A DNA stretch of 64,000 nt from Chitiniphilus purpureus (GCF_025642115.1 NZ_CP106753.1:2689501-2753500); one strand, 5' to 3'. Positions 17,813 to 27,467 are shown, numbered from the stretch's first letter. The notes: generated by a model from the sequence alone, not told the origin. Program-made: numbers and translations.

Positions 17813-18429
17813 ACATCGCGCTGACCCCGCTGCAGCAGGACACGCTGACCGAATTCTTCAATATCGCGATGGGACGCGCCGCCTCGACGCTGAGCCGGAT
17901 GGTCAATGAGGAAGTCGCGCTCAGCGTGCCGCAGATGCGTTTCGTGCAGCGCAGCGAGGCGGCGCTGTTGATGGGCGACGGCGGGGAGCGCATCTGCAGC
18001 GTGATGCAGACGGTGCGTGGCGATTTCGATGCCGATGCGCTGCTGATCTTTCCCGAGATGCGCAGCCTGGAACTGGTGCGGCTGATGATCGGCGACGTGG
18101 TGCCGCTCGAGGACATCACCGAAATGGAGCAGGAGGCGCTGACCGAGGTGGGCAACATCATCCTCAATGCCTGCATCGGCACGCTGGCCAACCTGCTGCG
18201 GGGCGAATTCTCGATCGGCCTGCCGCTGTTCCGGCTGGGCACCTGCACCGATATCTTCCATGGCGACCGGCCGGAGCATGACGAACTGGTGCTGCTGCTG
18301 CATATCAATTTCAGCGTGGAGCGCTACGCCATCCAAGGCTACGTGGTGTTCCTGCAGGACGTGGCCTCGTTCACCGGCTTCACCGATAGCATCAACCGCT
18401 TCCTGGCCGATGCGGGAGCGGGAGCTTGA
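17809..18429 (+). CDS. cheC: CheC-family CheY-P phosphatase
   Basis: A 206-residue member of the CheC/CheX/FliY phosphatase family, which removes phosphate from CheY-P. Two active-site helices are present, each with the family Glu-x-x-Asn: TEFFNIAMGRAASTLS (about residues 14-29) and LTEVGNIILNACIGTL (about 110-125). Having both is the CheC arrangement. In CheC of other bacteria the activity is stimulated by CheD, but no cheD is in this operon. Overlap with the second receiver gene suggests that receiver is the substrate. Confidence 0.88.
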   Translation: MNIALTPLQQDTLTEFFNIAMGRAASTLSRMVNEEVALSVPQMRFVQRSEAALLMGDGGERICSVMQTVRGDFDADALLIFPEMRSLELVRLMIGDVVPLEDITEMEQEALTEVGNIILNACIGTLANLLRGEFSIGLPLFRLGTCTDIFHGDRPEHDELVLLLHINFSVERYAIQGYVVFLQDVASFTGFTDSINRFLADAGAGA

Positions 18430-18431
18430 AC

Positions 18432-19610
18432 ATGACGCAGGGCGAGCTGCACTCGCAATATGATCTGGGCCTCCTCGCGCTTGCTGCGCTCAACGTCGGC
18501 GTCATCGTGCTCGACCAGGACGAGCGGGTGCGGCTGTGGAACAGCTGGATCGAGGCGCATTCGGGCGTGACGGCCGATGCAGCCCGGGGGCGGCCGCTGC
18601 TGGAGCTGTTCCCGCAACTGGCGGGCGGCTACTTCCATGAGACCGTACGCGCCGCGCTCCACCAAGGCCACCCGGCAGTGCTGTCGCAATCGCTGCACGA
18701 TGCACCGCTGCCGCTGTTCACCATCCCGCTGTCTGCCGCGGCGTCGCTGCTGCAGCACGTGCATGTCATCCCGCTGGCCGGCCCGTCCGGGCGCCACTGC
18801 CTGATCCAGGTGAACGACGCCAGCGCTGCGCACAAACGCGAATCCATGCTCAAGCGCAAGGCGCGGCTGCTGCAGGAAAGCCTGGAGTTGCAGCGCACCC
18901 TCACCGAGGAGCTGGAACGCAGCCATATCAACCTGGAAGCGCTGGTGCAGGCGCGTACCGCCGAGCTGGAGGAGCTGGCGGGCCACCTGCAGGATCTGAG
19001 CGAGCGTGAGAAGGCGGACCTCGCGCGCGAGCTGCACGACGAGCTGGGCGCGCTGCTCACCGCGATCCGCATCGACATCTCGTGGCTGCAGCGCACCATC
19101 AGCGAATGGCCGGCGACCGCCGGCACCAAGCTGCAGCGCATCCAGGACAATCTGGATCAGGGCATCCAGCTCAAGCGTCGCATCATGGAAGGGATGCGCC
19201 CGACGCTGCTGTCCAATTTCGGCCTCGTGGTCACGCTGCAGGAACTGGTCCGGGAACGCGCCGCACTCAACCAGTGGGAACTGGCGCTGGACCTGCCACC
19301 CGAGGACCTCACGCTGGGCGAGGATCTCTCGATCACGCTGTTCCGCATCACCCAGGAAGCCCTGACCAACGCCAGCAAATACGCGCAGGCCAGTCGGGTC
19401 ATGGTGCGCCTGGCAGTCGACGAGGCGAATATCGTGCTCACGGTCGAGGACGACGGGATCGGCATGCCGGCCGGTACGGTGCAACCCCCGTACCGGCACG
19501 GCATCATCGGCATGCGGCACCGGGTGCTGGCGCGCAAAGGGCAGTTCGCCATCGAACCGGTGGCACCGCATGGCACCCGTGTCACGGTGCTGATCCCGCG
19601 CGCCGGCTGA
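18432..19610 (+). CDS. soluble PAS sensor kinase of the HisKA_3 (NarX/DegS) type
   Basis: A 392-residue histidine kinase without membrane helices. A PAS-like domain occupies about residues 10-125. A coiled coil (about 135-190) leads to a HisKA_3 dimerisation helix with phosphoacceptor H202 in LARELHDELGALL, then a HATPase domain with ITQEALTNASKYAQASRV, DDGIGMP and GIIGMRHRVLA. HisKA_3 kinases normally phosphorylate LuxR/NarL-type regulators; none lies within the window, so this is an orphan kinase or it targets a CheY of this operon. A TTG at 18426 overlaps the cheC stop and is an alternative start. It is the last gene of the operon and converges with a hydrolase gene. Confidence 0.87.
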   Translation: MTQGELHSQYDLGLLALAALNVGVIVLDQDERVRLWNSWIEAHSGVTADAARGRPLLELFPQLAGGYFHETVRAALHQGHPAVLSQSLHDAPLPLFTIPLSAAASLLQHVHVIPLAGPSGRHCLIQVNDASAAHKRESMLKRKARLLQESLELQRTLTEELERSHINLEALVQARTAELEELAGHLQDLSEREKADLARELHDELGALLTAIRIDISWLQRTISEWPATAGTKLQRIQDNLDQGIQLKRRIMEGMRPTLLSNFGLVVTLQELVRERAALNQWELALDLPPEDLTLGEDLSITLFRITQEALTNASKYAQASRVMVRLAVDEANIVLTVEDDGIGMPAGTVQPPYRHGIIGMRHRVLARKGQFAIEPVAPHGTRVTVLIPRAG

Positions 19611-19616
19611 GGGTAC

Positions 19617-20567
19617 TCAGCCCAGCGTCTCGGCGCGCACCGCCGCTGCCACCTCGCCCGGGGCGATGTAGTGCAGCATATGGCCCATGCCGGGCAGCGC
19701 CTTGAGCACGCTGCCGGGCAGCTCCCGATGCAGCCGCAGGCTGTGCTTGTCCGGATCGATCACCCGGTCCTCCCTGCCGCACAGCAGCACCACCGGCACC
19801 TGTAGATGCCGGTAATGCGGCGCCAGCCGGGCCGCCGCCGTCATCAGGCCGGCGCTTTCCTGACCGGCCGCCTTGAGCTGCCATGGCCGCAGCATCAGGC
19901 CGGCAGGCACATGCCGCTCAAAGGCCGCCGGCACCTTGTGCGGCCAGAACAGCTTGCGCGTCAGCCCCGGCAACATCAGCCGGCTCAACAATGGCGACAG
20001 CGTATAGCGCAACAGCGTGCCCAACAGCGGCAGCGCCGGCGCACCCATCAACAACGCGTCCAGCCGTGGCTGCGGATAGTAGTAGCCGCTCAACAGCACC
20101 AGCTTGCGTGGCCGCACCGGGCCTTCGAGTGCCAGAGCCAGCGCAACCAGCGTGCCCCAGGAATGGCCGACGAGCACCGGGTCCGCCACCCCCAGCTGCT
20201 GCAATGCCCGCCCGAGCAGCGCAGCCTGGCGGCGCGGATCGTGCAGCAGCGAGCCGGCATTCTCGCTGTAGCCGAATCCGGGGCGGTCGAACGCGATCAC
20301 CCGATAGCTGCGGGCCAGGTCGGCCACGAGGCCGCTGCCGGCGAAGTCGTTGGCCAGGGCACCGTTGCCGTGCAGCAGCACCACCGGCTCGCCGCTGCCC
20401 TGTTCGATGTAATGCAGCCGTACCCCGTCCACCGTGACAAAGCCTCCCGTCGGCGGGTGCGCGGCCTCGGCCTGCCGGGCCTTGCGGTTGAACCACCATG
20501 CGGTCAGTGCGCACGCCGCCGCGAGCGCCACGCCGACCTGCACGCTGCGATTGGACCGTTCCGTCAT
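19617..20567 (-). CDS. membrane-anchored alpha/beta hydrolase
   Basis: A 316-residue alpha/beta hydrolase of the epoxide-hydrolase/haloperoxidase-like group. An N-terminal hydrophobic helix (about residues 9-25) followed by RKAR probably anchors it in the inner membrane. VVLLHGNGALANDFAG (about 62-77) holds the HG oxyanion motif. The nucleophile is the Ser in VLVGHSWGTLVAL, the acid is probably the Asp in LLCGREDRVIDPDK and the His is in GMGHMLHYI. The start is set by GAGGGAG 7 bases upstream. It is divergent from the SDR gene with 222 bp between, so they may share a control region. Substrate unknown. Confidence 0.82.
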   Translation of the reverse strand: MTERSNRSVQVGVALAAACALTAWWFNRKARQAEAAHPPTGGFVTVDGVRLHYIEQGSGEPVVLLHGNGALANDFAGSGLVADLARSYRVIAFDRPGFGYSENAGSLLHDPRRQAALLGRALQQLGVADPVLVGHSWGTLVALALALEGPVRPRKLVLLSGYYYPQPRLDALLMGAPALPLLGTLLRYTLSPLLSRLMLPGLTRKLFWPHKVPAAFERHVPAGLMLRPWQLKAAGQESAGLMTAAARLAPHYRHLQVPVVLLCGREDRVIDPDKHSLRLHRELPGSVLKALPGMGHMLHYIAPGEVAAAVRAETLG

Positions 20568-20789
20568 CCTGTTGCTCCCTCGATCAGATCGGCCCGCTTC
20601 GAAGCAAGAACCGCTCCCGGCACCGCCACCCTCGCCGCCCGCCAGCCGGCCCACACACACCCTGTAACTTCTACGGCCCCGCCGGTAAAAGCTGCAGCGG
20701 CAGCGACGCTGTGCGCCAGCGATGGCATTGCGCCGGCCTGGCACCCATCCTGCTATGCGTGCTGGCACTGTTTCCACAAGGAGAACGAC

Positions 20790-21836
20790 ATGCGACGCAA
20801 AGCCCTGGCACAACAGGTGGTGGTGGTGTTTGGCGCATCCAGCGGCATCGGCCGGGCAACCGCGCTGCGCTTTGCGCAGGCCGGCGCACGGGTGGTGGTG
20901 GCCGCGCGGGGAAAGCCGGGGCTCGATTCGCTGGTGGAGCAGATCACCGCACAAGGTGGCCAGGCGGCGGCGATGGTGGCGGATGCTGCGGATTTCGCGC
21001 AGGTCACGGCCGTAGCGGACTTCGCGGTACGTACCTTCGGCACGCTCGATACCTGGGTGCAGGTGGCGGCAGTGTATGTGGTCGGCCGCTTCCAGGACCT
21101 GACCCCGGCCGAATTCCAGCATTCGTTGAATGTGAACACCATGGGCCAGGTGCACGGCGCGATGGCGGCGCTGCCGCACCTGCGCGGCAACCCGGCGGGC
21201 GGCACGCTGATCCACGTCTCGTCGATCGAGGCCATCCGCGCCTTTCCATACAAATCGGCCTACGCCTGCTCCAAACATGCGATCCCCGGCTTCCTGGACG
21301 CATTGCGGGTGGAGCTCAAGCACGACGGGGTGCCGGTGGACGTGGTCAATGTGATGCCGGCAGCGATCAACACCCCGCTGTTCCGCAAGGGCCTGTCCAA
21401 GATCGGCGTCAAGCCGGCCGCGCCGCCGCCGATCTATCAACCCGAGCTGGTCGCCGATGCCATCGTCCGGGCCGCGACACATCCGCAGCGCGACATCATC
21501 GTCGGCGGCGCCGGCCAGATGTTCATTTCGCTGCACAAGCTGTGTCCGACGCTGATGGACGTGCTGGTGGGCCTGTTCGGCTTTCGCGGCCAACGCAGCG
21601 ACGAGGCCAAACTGCCGCAGGACCGCAATGCGTTCTGGCAACCGCTGACCGACGACAACGCGGTGCACGGCGAATTCAACGATGTCGCGGTCCGGCATAG
21701 TCCCTATACTTGGCTCGCCACGCACCGCCCGGCCCGATACCTGCTGCTGGCCGGTGCCGCCGCGCTGCTCGCCGCCGCGCTCAGCAAGGGCATGCACTCG
21801 CAACCGGCACGCCGATCGGGCCGCCTGCAGCGTTGA
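20790..21836 (+). CDS. short-chain dehydrogenase/reductase
   Basis: A 348-residue SDR oxidoreductase using NAD(P). The cofactor motif is FGASSGIGRATALRFAQAGA at about residues 14-33. The catalytic Ser is in IHVSSIEA and the Tyr-x-x-x-Lys is in SAYACSKHAIPG. The ~90-residue C-terminal part beyond the usual SDR core ends in a hydrophobic helix (YLLLAGAAALLAAAL), so it may be membrane-associated. AAGGAGAACGAC gives a clear ribosome site. Substrate cannot be told from sequence. A small methyltransferase gene follows 78 bp downstream. Confidence 0.87.
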   Translation: MRRKALAQQVVVVFGASSGIGRATALRFAQAGARVVVAARGKPGLDSLVEQITAQGGQAAAMVADAADFAQVTAVADFAVRTFGTLDTWVQVAAVYVVGRFQDLTPAEFQHSLNVNTMGQVHGAMAALPHLRGNPAGGTLIHVSSIEAIRAFPYKSAYACSKHAIPGFLDALRVELKHDGVPVDVVNVMPAAINTPLFRKGLSKIGVKPAAPPPIYQPELVADAIVRAATHPQRDIIVGGAGQMFISLHKLCPTLMDVLVGLFGFRGQRSDEAKLPQDRNAFWQPLTDDNAVHGEFNDVAVRHSPYTWLATHRPARYLLLAGAAALLAAALSKGMHSQPARRSGRLQR

Positions 21837-21914
21837 ACGGGAGAGCGGAACGCAGATGCATACGATGGCAACCGGTGCCGTGGCATCGCGGGCTGCCGCC
21901 CGCCAGGATGCATC

Positions 21915-22436
21915 GTGAGCGCCGTCCCGGCACGACTGCGTTGGGCCGCCCGGCTGCTGGCCCCCACACCAGGGCAACGCATCCTGGAAATCGGCTGTGG
22001 CAGCGGCGTGGCGCTCGGACTGGTCAGCCCGCAGCTTGGGCAGGATGGGCACATCGTCGGCGTGGACCGTTCCGCAAAGGCCATCGCCGCCTGCGCCGCA
22101 CGCCATCGTGCCGTGCAGGCGTGCGGCCGGATGGCGCTGCTGCAGGGTGAATTCGAGACCATGGCATTCGACAGCGGCGCCTTCGACAGCATCTTCGCCG
22201 TGAACGTCAATGCCTTTTGGCTCAAGCCAGCCCCGTCGTTCGGCGCGCTGCGGCCCTGGCTGGCACCGCGGGGAAGCGTGCTGCTGGTATACGCGCCGCC
22301 GGACCCCGCCCGGCTTGAACAGATTGTTGCCACCTGCTGCGCCGCCTTGCCTGCAGTGGCGCTGGCGTGCCACGCCATCGTGCCCGCCCCGGCCGACGCG
22401 CCGGGCATGCTTGCCATCGTGGCACAGGCCCGCTGA
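21915..22436 (+). CDS. class I SAM-dependent methyltransferase (small)
   Basis: A 173-residue Rossmann-fold methyltransferase. ILEIGCGSGVALGLV (about residues 24-38) is motif I; VGVDRSAKAI is motif II with the ribose-binding Asp; FDSIFAVNVNAFW is the motif IV region. The frame starts with GTG, preceded by AGGA about 7 bases upstream; no in-frame ATG gives a complete fold. It is short of a substrate-binding cap, so specificity is unknown. It runs in the same direction as the SDR gene before it and tam after it. Confidence 0.75.
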   Translation: MSAVPARLRWAARLLAPTPGQRILEIGCGSGVALGLVSPQLGQDGHIVGVDRSAKAIAACAARHRAVQACGRMALLQGEFETMAFDSGAFDSIFAVNVNAFWLKPAPSFGALRPWLAPRGSVLLVYAPPDPARLEQIVATCCAALPAVALACHAIVPAPADAPGMLAIVAQAR

Positions 22437-22576
22437 GCGGCTGCCCGACGAACGCCGCGCACCGGCTGACGCCGCCGGGATGCATCCCGCTACAATCGGC
22501 CCTGCCCTGCACCGCAGCAGTCCCGCCTGCCGCGTCCTCGCAGGACCATTCCCGCCAGACCAGACAAGGAACGCCC

Positions 22577-23332
22577 ATGTGGAACCCCGAGCTGTACCTG
22601 CAATTCGCCGATGAGCGTGCGCGCCCTTTTCACGACCTGGTCGCGCGGATCGGTGCGCCCTCGCCGCAGCGCGTGATCGACCTGGGCTGCGGACCGGGCA
22701 ACCTGACCGCCACGCTGGCGCAGCGCTGGCCCGGGGCACGGATCGAAGGCTTTGATGCGGATGCCGCCATGGTGGCGGCGGCGCAGGCGCGCGGGCTGGC
22801 GGTCAGCCGGTTGGACGCGCGGGATTGGCTGCCCGCGGCCGACATCGACGTGGTGATCAGCAATGCGGTGCTGCAATGGGTACCGGAGCACGACGCCTTG
22901 CTGGCACGCTGGATGGCGGCCTTCGCACCGGGGAGCTGGCTGGCATTCCAGGTACCGGCCAACTTCGGCGCCCCGTCACACCGGCTGGTGGACGAACTGG
23001 TGCGCTCGGCACCGTGGCAGAGCCAGCTGCTGGCGCACTGGCGCGACAATCCGGTGTCCACGCCCGACGAATACGCCCGCCTGCTGCTGGACGCCGGCAG
23101 CACGATCGATGTCTGGGAGACCACTTACCTGCATGTGCTCGGCGGCGACGATGCGGTGTTCACCTGGCTGTCCGGCACCGCACTGCGCCCCTTGCGTGCG
23201 GCACTTGACGATGAGGCGTGGGCCGAATTCTCGGCTGCGCTCAAGCCTCGGCTTGCCGCTGCCTATCCGCAGCGCGGCGGGGTGACCCTGCTGCCGTACC
23301 GCCGTATCTTCGTGGTGGCGCACAAGCGCTGA
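22577..23332 (+). CDS. tam: trans-aconitate 2-methyltransferase
   Basis: A 251-residue enzyme that methylates trans-aconitate with SAM. Trans-aconitate forms spontaneously from cis-aconitate and inhibits aconitase, so the reaction is protective. MWNPELYLQFADERARPFHD is the characteristic Tam N-terminus; VIDLGCGPGNLTATLAQRWP is motif I; ISNAVLQWVPEH follows at about 94-105. The length matches E. coli Tam. The start has AAGGAA 7 bases upstream. It converges on acnB across a shared terminator, and acnA is 4 kb away, so the enzyme sits beside the genes whose by-product it removes. Confidence 0.92.
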   Translation: MWNPELYLQFADERARPFHDLVARIGAPSPQRVIDLGCGPGNLTATLAQRWPGARIEGFDADAAMVAAAQARGLAVSRLDARDWLPAADIDVVISNAVLQWVPEHDALLARWMAAFAPGSWLAFQVPANFGAPSHRLVDELVRSAPWQSQLLAHWRDNPVSTPDEYARLLLDAGSTIDVWETTYLHVLGGDDAVFTWLSGTALRPLRAALDDEAWAEFSAALKPRLAAAYPQRGGVTLLPYRRIFVVAHKR

Positions 23333-23365
23333 CCGTCACGGCCGCACGGCAGCCACGCCGGGCAA

Positions 23366-23397
23366 CAAAAAGCCCACCGCGATGCGGTGGGCTTTTG
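23366..23397. terminator. bidirectional rho-independent terminator between tam and acnB
   Basis: AAAAGCCCACCGC, a GAT loop, then GCGGTGGGCTTTT. The stem is perfect and has A-runs on the left and T-runs on the right, so it terminates both the rightward tam and leftward acnB transcripts. Confidence 0.92.
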
Positions 23398-23413
23398 CAT
23401 CGGGATGCGCCGA

Positions 23414-26005
23414 TCAGACGCTGGCCTTGTCGGCCTCGGCCTGGTAACGCGGCAGCTGGTCGAAGTTGAGGTAGCGGTACACCTCGGCACTCTTCTCGTT
23501 GATCACGCCGATGTCGGCCATGTACTCGGCCACGGTCGGGATGCGTCCGAGGCGCGAGGCAATGGCGGCCAGCTCGGCCGACGAGAGGAACACATTGGTG
23601 TTCTTACCCAGCCGGTTCGGGAAGTTGCGGGTCGAGGTCGAGACCACGGTCGCGCCTTCGCGCACCTGCGCCTGGTTGCCCATGCACAACGAGCAGCCGG
23701 GCATCTCGGTGCGTGCGCCGGCGCTGCCGAAGGTGCCGTAGTAGCCTTCCTCGGTCAGTTGCTCGGCATCCATCTTGGTGGGCGGGGCGATCCACAGCTT
23801 GACCGGGATGTCGCGCTTGCCTTCCAGCAGCTTGCCGGCGGCGCGGAAGTGCCCGATGTTGGTCATGCACGAGCCGATGAACACTTCATCGATCTTGGTA
23901 CCGGCCACTTCCGAGAGCACTTTCACGTCGTCCGGATCGTTCGGGCAGGCCAGGATGGGCTCCGTCACGTCCGCAAGGTCGATCTCGATCACCGCGGCGT
24001 ATTCGGCATCGGCATCGGGCGCGAGCAGCTGCGGGTTGGCCAGCCACTCTTCCATCTTCCTGATGCGCCGCGCCAGCGTCTTGGCGTCGCCATAGCCGTT
24101 GGCGATCATCGACTTCAGCAGCACGATGTTGGAGTTGAGGTATTCGATGATCGGCGCCTTGTCCAGGTGCACCGCGCAGCCGGCGGCCGAGCGCTCGGCG
24201 GAGGCGTCGCTCAGCTCGAACGCCTGCTCCACCTTCAGGTCCGGCAGCCCTTCGATTTCCAGGATGCGGCCGGAGAAGATGTTCTTCTTGCCGGCCTTGG
24301 CCACCGTCAGCAGCCCTTGCTTGATCGCGTACAGCGGAATGGCGTTGACCAGATCGCGCAGCGTGATGCCAGGCTGCAGCTGGCCCTTGAAGCGCACCAA
24401 CACCGACTCGGGCATGTCCAGCGGCATCACGCCGGTTGCAGCGGCAAAGGCCACGAGGCCGGAGCCTGCCGGGAACGAGATGCCGATCGGGAAGCGGGTA
24501 TGGCTGTCGCCGCCGGTACCCACGGTATCGGGCATCAGCATCCGGTTGAGCCAGGAGTGGATCACGCCGTCACCGGGCTTGAGCGATACGCCGCCGCGGT
24601 TGCGGATGAATTCGGGCAGCTCGTGGTGCATCTTCACGTCCACGGGCTTGGGGTAGGCCGCGGTGTGGCAGAACGACTGCATCACCAGGTCAGCCGAGAA
24701 GCCCAGGCACGCGAGATCCTTGAGTTCATCGCGGGTCATCGGGCCGGTGGTGTCCTGCGAGCCGACCGAGGTCATGCGTGGCTCGCAATAGGTGCCCGGG
24801 CGCACGCCCTGGCCTTCGGGCAGACCGCAGGCGCGGCCGACCATCTTCTGCGCCAGCGTGAAACCCTTGCTGGACTGGGTGGGCGCCTGCGGCAGCCGGA
24901 ACACGGTCGAGGCCGGCAGGCCCAGCGCTTCACGCGCCTTGGCGGTCAGGCCGCGGCCGATGATCAGGTTGATCCGGCCGCCGGCGCGCACTTCGTCGAA
25001 GATCACCTCGGACTTGACGGCGAACTCGGCGACGACGGCGCCGTTCTTCTCGATCTTGCCGGCGTAGGGGTAGATGTCGATCACATCGCCCATCTCCAGT
25101 CCCGAGACGTCCACTTCGATCGGCAGCGCGCCGGAGTCTTCCTGGGTGTTGAAGAAGATGGGTGCGATCTTGCCACCGAGGCATACACCGCCGAAACGCT
25201 TGTTCGGCACGAACGGGATGTCATCGCCGGTCCACCACAACACCGAGTTGGTGGCCGACTTGCGCGACGAGCCGGTACCGACCACATCGCCGACGTAGGC
25301 GACCGGATGGCCCTTGGCAGCCAAGTCCCGCAGAAACTGGATCGGGCCGCGCTTGCCGTCCTCCTCGGGCACGAAGGCCGCGCCGGGACGGGTGTTCTTC
25401 AGCATGGCCAGCGCATGCAACGGGATGTCCGGGCGCGACCAGGCATCCGGCGCGGGCGACAGGTCATCGGTGTTGGTCTCGCCGGGCACCTTGAACACGG
25501 TGACGGTGATCTTCTCGGGCACGGCCAGGCGGCCGGTGAACCACTCGGCGTCGGCCCACGATTGGATCACGGCGCGGGCGTTGGCGTTGCCGGCATCGGC
25601 CAGCGCCTTCACATCGTGGAAATAGTCGAACATCAACAGGGTCTTCTTCAGGCCCTCGGCCGCCACGGCGCCCACTTCGGTGTCGGTGAGCAGGTCGATC
25701 ATCGGCTTGATGTTGAAACCACCCAGCATGGTACCCAGCAGCTCGGTCGCCTTGGCCCGGCTGATCAGTGTACAGGCGGCCTTGCCCTGGGCGATTGCAG
25801 CGAGGAACGCAGCCTTGACCTTGGCGGCATCGTCCACACCCGGCGGCACGCGATGCGTGATCAGCTCGACCAGGAATGCCCCTTCGCCGGCAGGCGGATT
25901 GTTCAAGAGATCGACGAGTTCGGCGGTCTGCTGGGCGGTGAGCGGAAGCGGGGGGATACCAAGAGCGGCACGTTCTGCCACGTGCTGGCGATAGGCTTGA
26001 AGCAT
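23414..26005 (-). CDS. acnB: bifunctional aconitate hydratase 2 / 2-methylisocitrate dehydratase
   Basis: An 863-residue AcnB, full length (E. coli 865), the main TCA-cycle aconitase that interconverts citrate and isocitrate using a [4Fe-4S] cluster and also dehydrates 2-methylisocitrate. The N-terminal HEAT-like domain (about 1-160) is specific to AcnB. Cluster and active-site regions include [30 protein letters not shown] and the late [11 protein letters not shown]. The start follows an AAAGGTCG ribosome site. It is divergent from a LysR-type regulator with 292 bp between, suggesting regulated expression, and it converges with tam. Confidence 0.97.
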   Translation of the reverse strand: MLQAYRQHVAERAALGIPPLPLTAQQTAELVDLLNNPPAGEGAFLVELITHRVPPGVDDAAKVKAAFLAAIAQGKAACTLISRAKATELLGTMLGGFNIKPMIDLLTDTEVGAVAAEGLKKTLLMFDYFHDVKALADAGNANARAVIQSWADAEWFTGRLAVPEKITVTVFKVPGETNTDDLSPAPDAWSRPDIPLHALAMLKNTRPGAAFVPEEDGKRGPIQFLRDLAAKGHPVAYVGDVVGTGSSRKSATNSVLWWTGDDIPFVPNKRFGGVCLGGKIAPIFFNTQEDSGALPIEVDVSGLEMGDVIDIYPYAGKIEKNGAVVAEFAVKSEVIFDEVRAGGRINLIIGRGLTAKAREALGLPASTVFRLPQAPTQSSKGFTLAQKMVGRACGLPEGQGVRPGTYCEPRMTSVGSQDTTGPMTRDELKDLACLGFSADLVMQSFCHTAAYPKPVDVKMHHELPEFIRNRGGVSLKPGDGVIHSWLNRMLMPDTVGTGGDSHTRFPIGISFPAGSGLVAFAAATGVMPLDMPESVLVRFKGQLQPGITLRDLVNAIPLYAIKQGLLTVAKAGKKNIFSGRILEIEGLPDLKVEQAFELSDASAERSAAGCAVHLDKAPIIEYLNSNIVLLKSMIANGYGDAKTLARRIRKMEEWLANPQLLAPDADAEYAAVIEIDLADVTEPILACPNDPDDVKVLSEVAGTKIDEVFIGSCMTNIGHFRAAGKLLEGKRDIPVKLWIAPPTKMDAEQLTEEGYYGTFGSAGARTEMPGCSLCMGNQAQVREGATVVSTSTRNFPNRLGKNTNVFLSSAELAAIASRLGRIPTVAEYMADIGVINEKSAEVYRYLNFDQLPRYQAEADKASV

Positions 26006-26130
26006 GATCGACCTTTGCGGTTACGGGTTGGCGCCGGCTGCCGCCCGGGCCGGGCCGCAGCTTCGTGAGCTTGGCGCAGAGAGTACGAGAAAGCGCGATA
26101 TGACACAAACGAGTAATCGCCACAGCGAGT

Positions 26131-26145
26131 GTGAGCTAAACTCAC
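26131..26145. promoter_or_regulatory. LysR-type operator candidate between acnB and the LysR gene
   Basis: GTGAG-CTAAA-CTCAC is a perfect 5-bp dyad that contains the T-N11-A signature of LysR-type regulators. It lies in the 292-bp divergent gap, about 125 bp from the acnB start and 152 bp from the lysR start, where an autoregulating LysR protein normally binds. Binding by this LysR is inference. Confidence 0.5.
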
Positions 26146-26297
26146 AGTGTTACGGATCATCCCGCAGCCAGCCCGATGTCGCGCCGAACACCGCCCATCC
26201 GCCGTTACCGGCCTTCCGCCCTGCCCCGCTTCACCCACCGGACCGGGTTCCATGTGGTCACAAGCGGCCAGCGCGCCATCGTCAGCACGGGTGACGC

Positions 26298-27203
26298 ATG
26301 AGCCAGGCCCTGCCGCCGCTGAACGCCCTGCCCGCCTTCGAGGCCGCGGCGCGGCTGGGCAGCTTTTCCGCCGCAGCCAACGAACTCTTTGTCACCCACG
26401 GTGCGATCAGCAAGCAGATCAAGCAGCTGGAGGCATGGCTTGGTACCCCGCTGTTCGAACGCAAGGGTGGCCGGGTCAAGCTGACCGACACCGGCTGGCG
26501 CTATCTGGTGCAGGTGCAGGACGGGCTCGACATCATCGCCAATGCCACCGCGCAATTGCGCGAGCCGTCACGGCAGCGCCGGCTGGTGCTCAATTCCACG
26601 CCCACGCTGGCCATGCACTGGCTGCTGCCACGGCTGGCGCGATTCCAGCGCGCGCATCCAGATATCGCGCTGCGGGTGATGACCTCGGACCGCGACATCG
26701 GCCGGCTGGAAGCCCCGTTCGATATCGCGATCCGCCGCGGCCCGGGCGATTGGCCGGGCTATGTGAGCAAACCGTTCATGGACGAATGGGAGTTGCCGTT
26801 GTGCAGCCCGGCATTGCTTGAGACGACTCCGATCGCCACGGCGGCCGACCTGGCGCAGCATACGCTGCTGCAGGCCGACACCCGTCCCACGGCCTGGCAG
26901 CGCTGGCTGACACTGGCCGGCGTGCCCGAACTCAAGCCAGCCGCCACCCAGCAGTTCGACCACTTCTATCTGGCATTGCAGGCGGCCATGGATGGGTTGG
27001 GCGTGGTGCTGGGTCCGCTGCCGATGATCCAGCCGGAGATCGACCGCGGGCGGCTGATCGCCCCGCTGCCCGGCCCGCGCGCGCCGGTGCGCGGCTATTG
27101 CTGGATCACGCCCCGGACCGCGATGGACGATCCGGCGATCCTCGCATTCTGCCAGTGGCTGGAAAGCGCAGCGCAGGCCGGGCAAGCCGGCGGACCTTCA
27201 TGA
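26298..27203 (+). CDS. LysR-family transcriptional regulator (GcvA-like)
   Basis: A 301-residue LysR regulator. The winged helix-turn-helix is at about residues 8-67 (LPAFEAAARLGSFSAAANEL, then FVTHGAISKQIKQLEAWLG). A periplasmic-binding-protein-like effector domain covers 92-295. The sequence PPLNALPAFEAAARLGSFSA and the effector-domain pattern place it in the GcvA-type group. It is divergent from acnB and 264 bp before acnA, with a T-N11-A dyad in the divergent gap. Control of the aconitase genes is plausible from position but unproven. Confidence 0.88.
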   Translation: MSQALPPLNALPAFEAAARLGSFSAAANELFVTHGAISKQIKQLEAWLGTPLFERKGGRVKLTDTGWRYLVQVQDGLDIIANATAQLREPSRQRRLVLNSTPTLAMHWLLPRLARFQRAHPDIALRVMTSDRDIGRLEAPFDIAIRRGPGDWPGYVSKPFMDEWELPLCSPALLETTPIATAADLAQHTLLQADTRPTAWQRWLTLAGVPELKPAATQQFDHFYLALQAAMDGLGVVLGPLPMIQPEIDRGRLIAPLPGPRAPVRGYCWITPRTAMDDPAILAFCQWLESAAQAGQAGGPS

Positions 27204-27362
27204 CTGCATCGCCGCTAGCCTGCCGGTGAGGCTGGCAGCCCAGCCCATTTCAACCTGTACCGTTGTTACCCAGCCGGGCCGTACCCGCCACGCTCGCTGC
27301 AGCACAGTCTACTTTGGGCGGGCCCTACTTTTTGCCGGAACACTGTCGCCGCACCGCTGTTT

Positions 27363-27403
27363 GGTAAAGATGAACTTGCATCAGCGTCAGCATCGGTAAA
27401 GAT
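27363..27403. promoter_or_regulatory. two direct repeats upstream of acnA
   Basis: GGTAAAGAT occurs at 27363-27371 and again at 27395-27403, 32 bp start to start (about three helical turns), ending 64 bp before the acnA start codon. Spacing on the same DNA face suggests paired binding sites for a regulator of acnA. No protein is assigned. Confidence 0.35.
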
Positions 27404-27467
27404 TGAAACGCATAAAACCCAGCCTTCATCGAGCAGCCCCGCTGCTTGCCACCTTTGGGAGCCTGTC

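Noticed and set aside
19617..22739. 1040-codon minus-strand frame running through several genes
   Set aside because: Only the last 316 codons are a real hydrolase with a good ribosome site at 20567; the rest is antisense to the SDR and methyltransferase genes.
23387..26068. 893-codon plus-strand frame opposite acnB
   Set aside because: Pure shadow of acnB: His/Gly/Arg-rich, no domains, and acnB on the other strand is full length and canonical.
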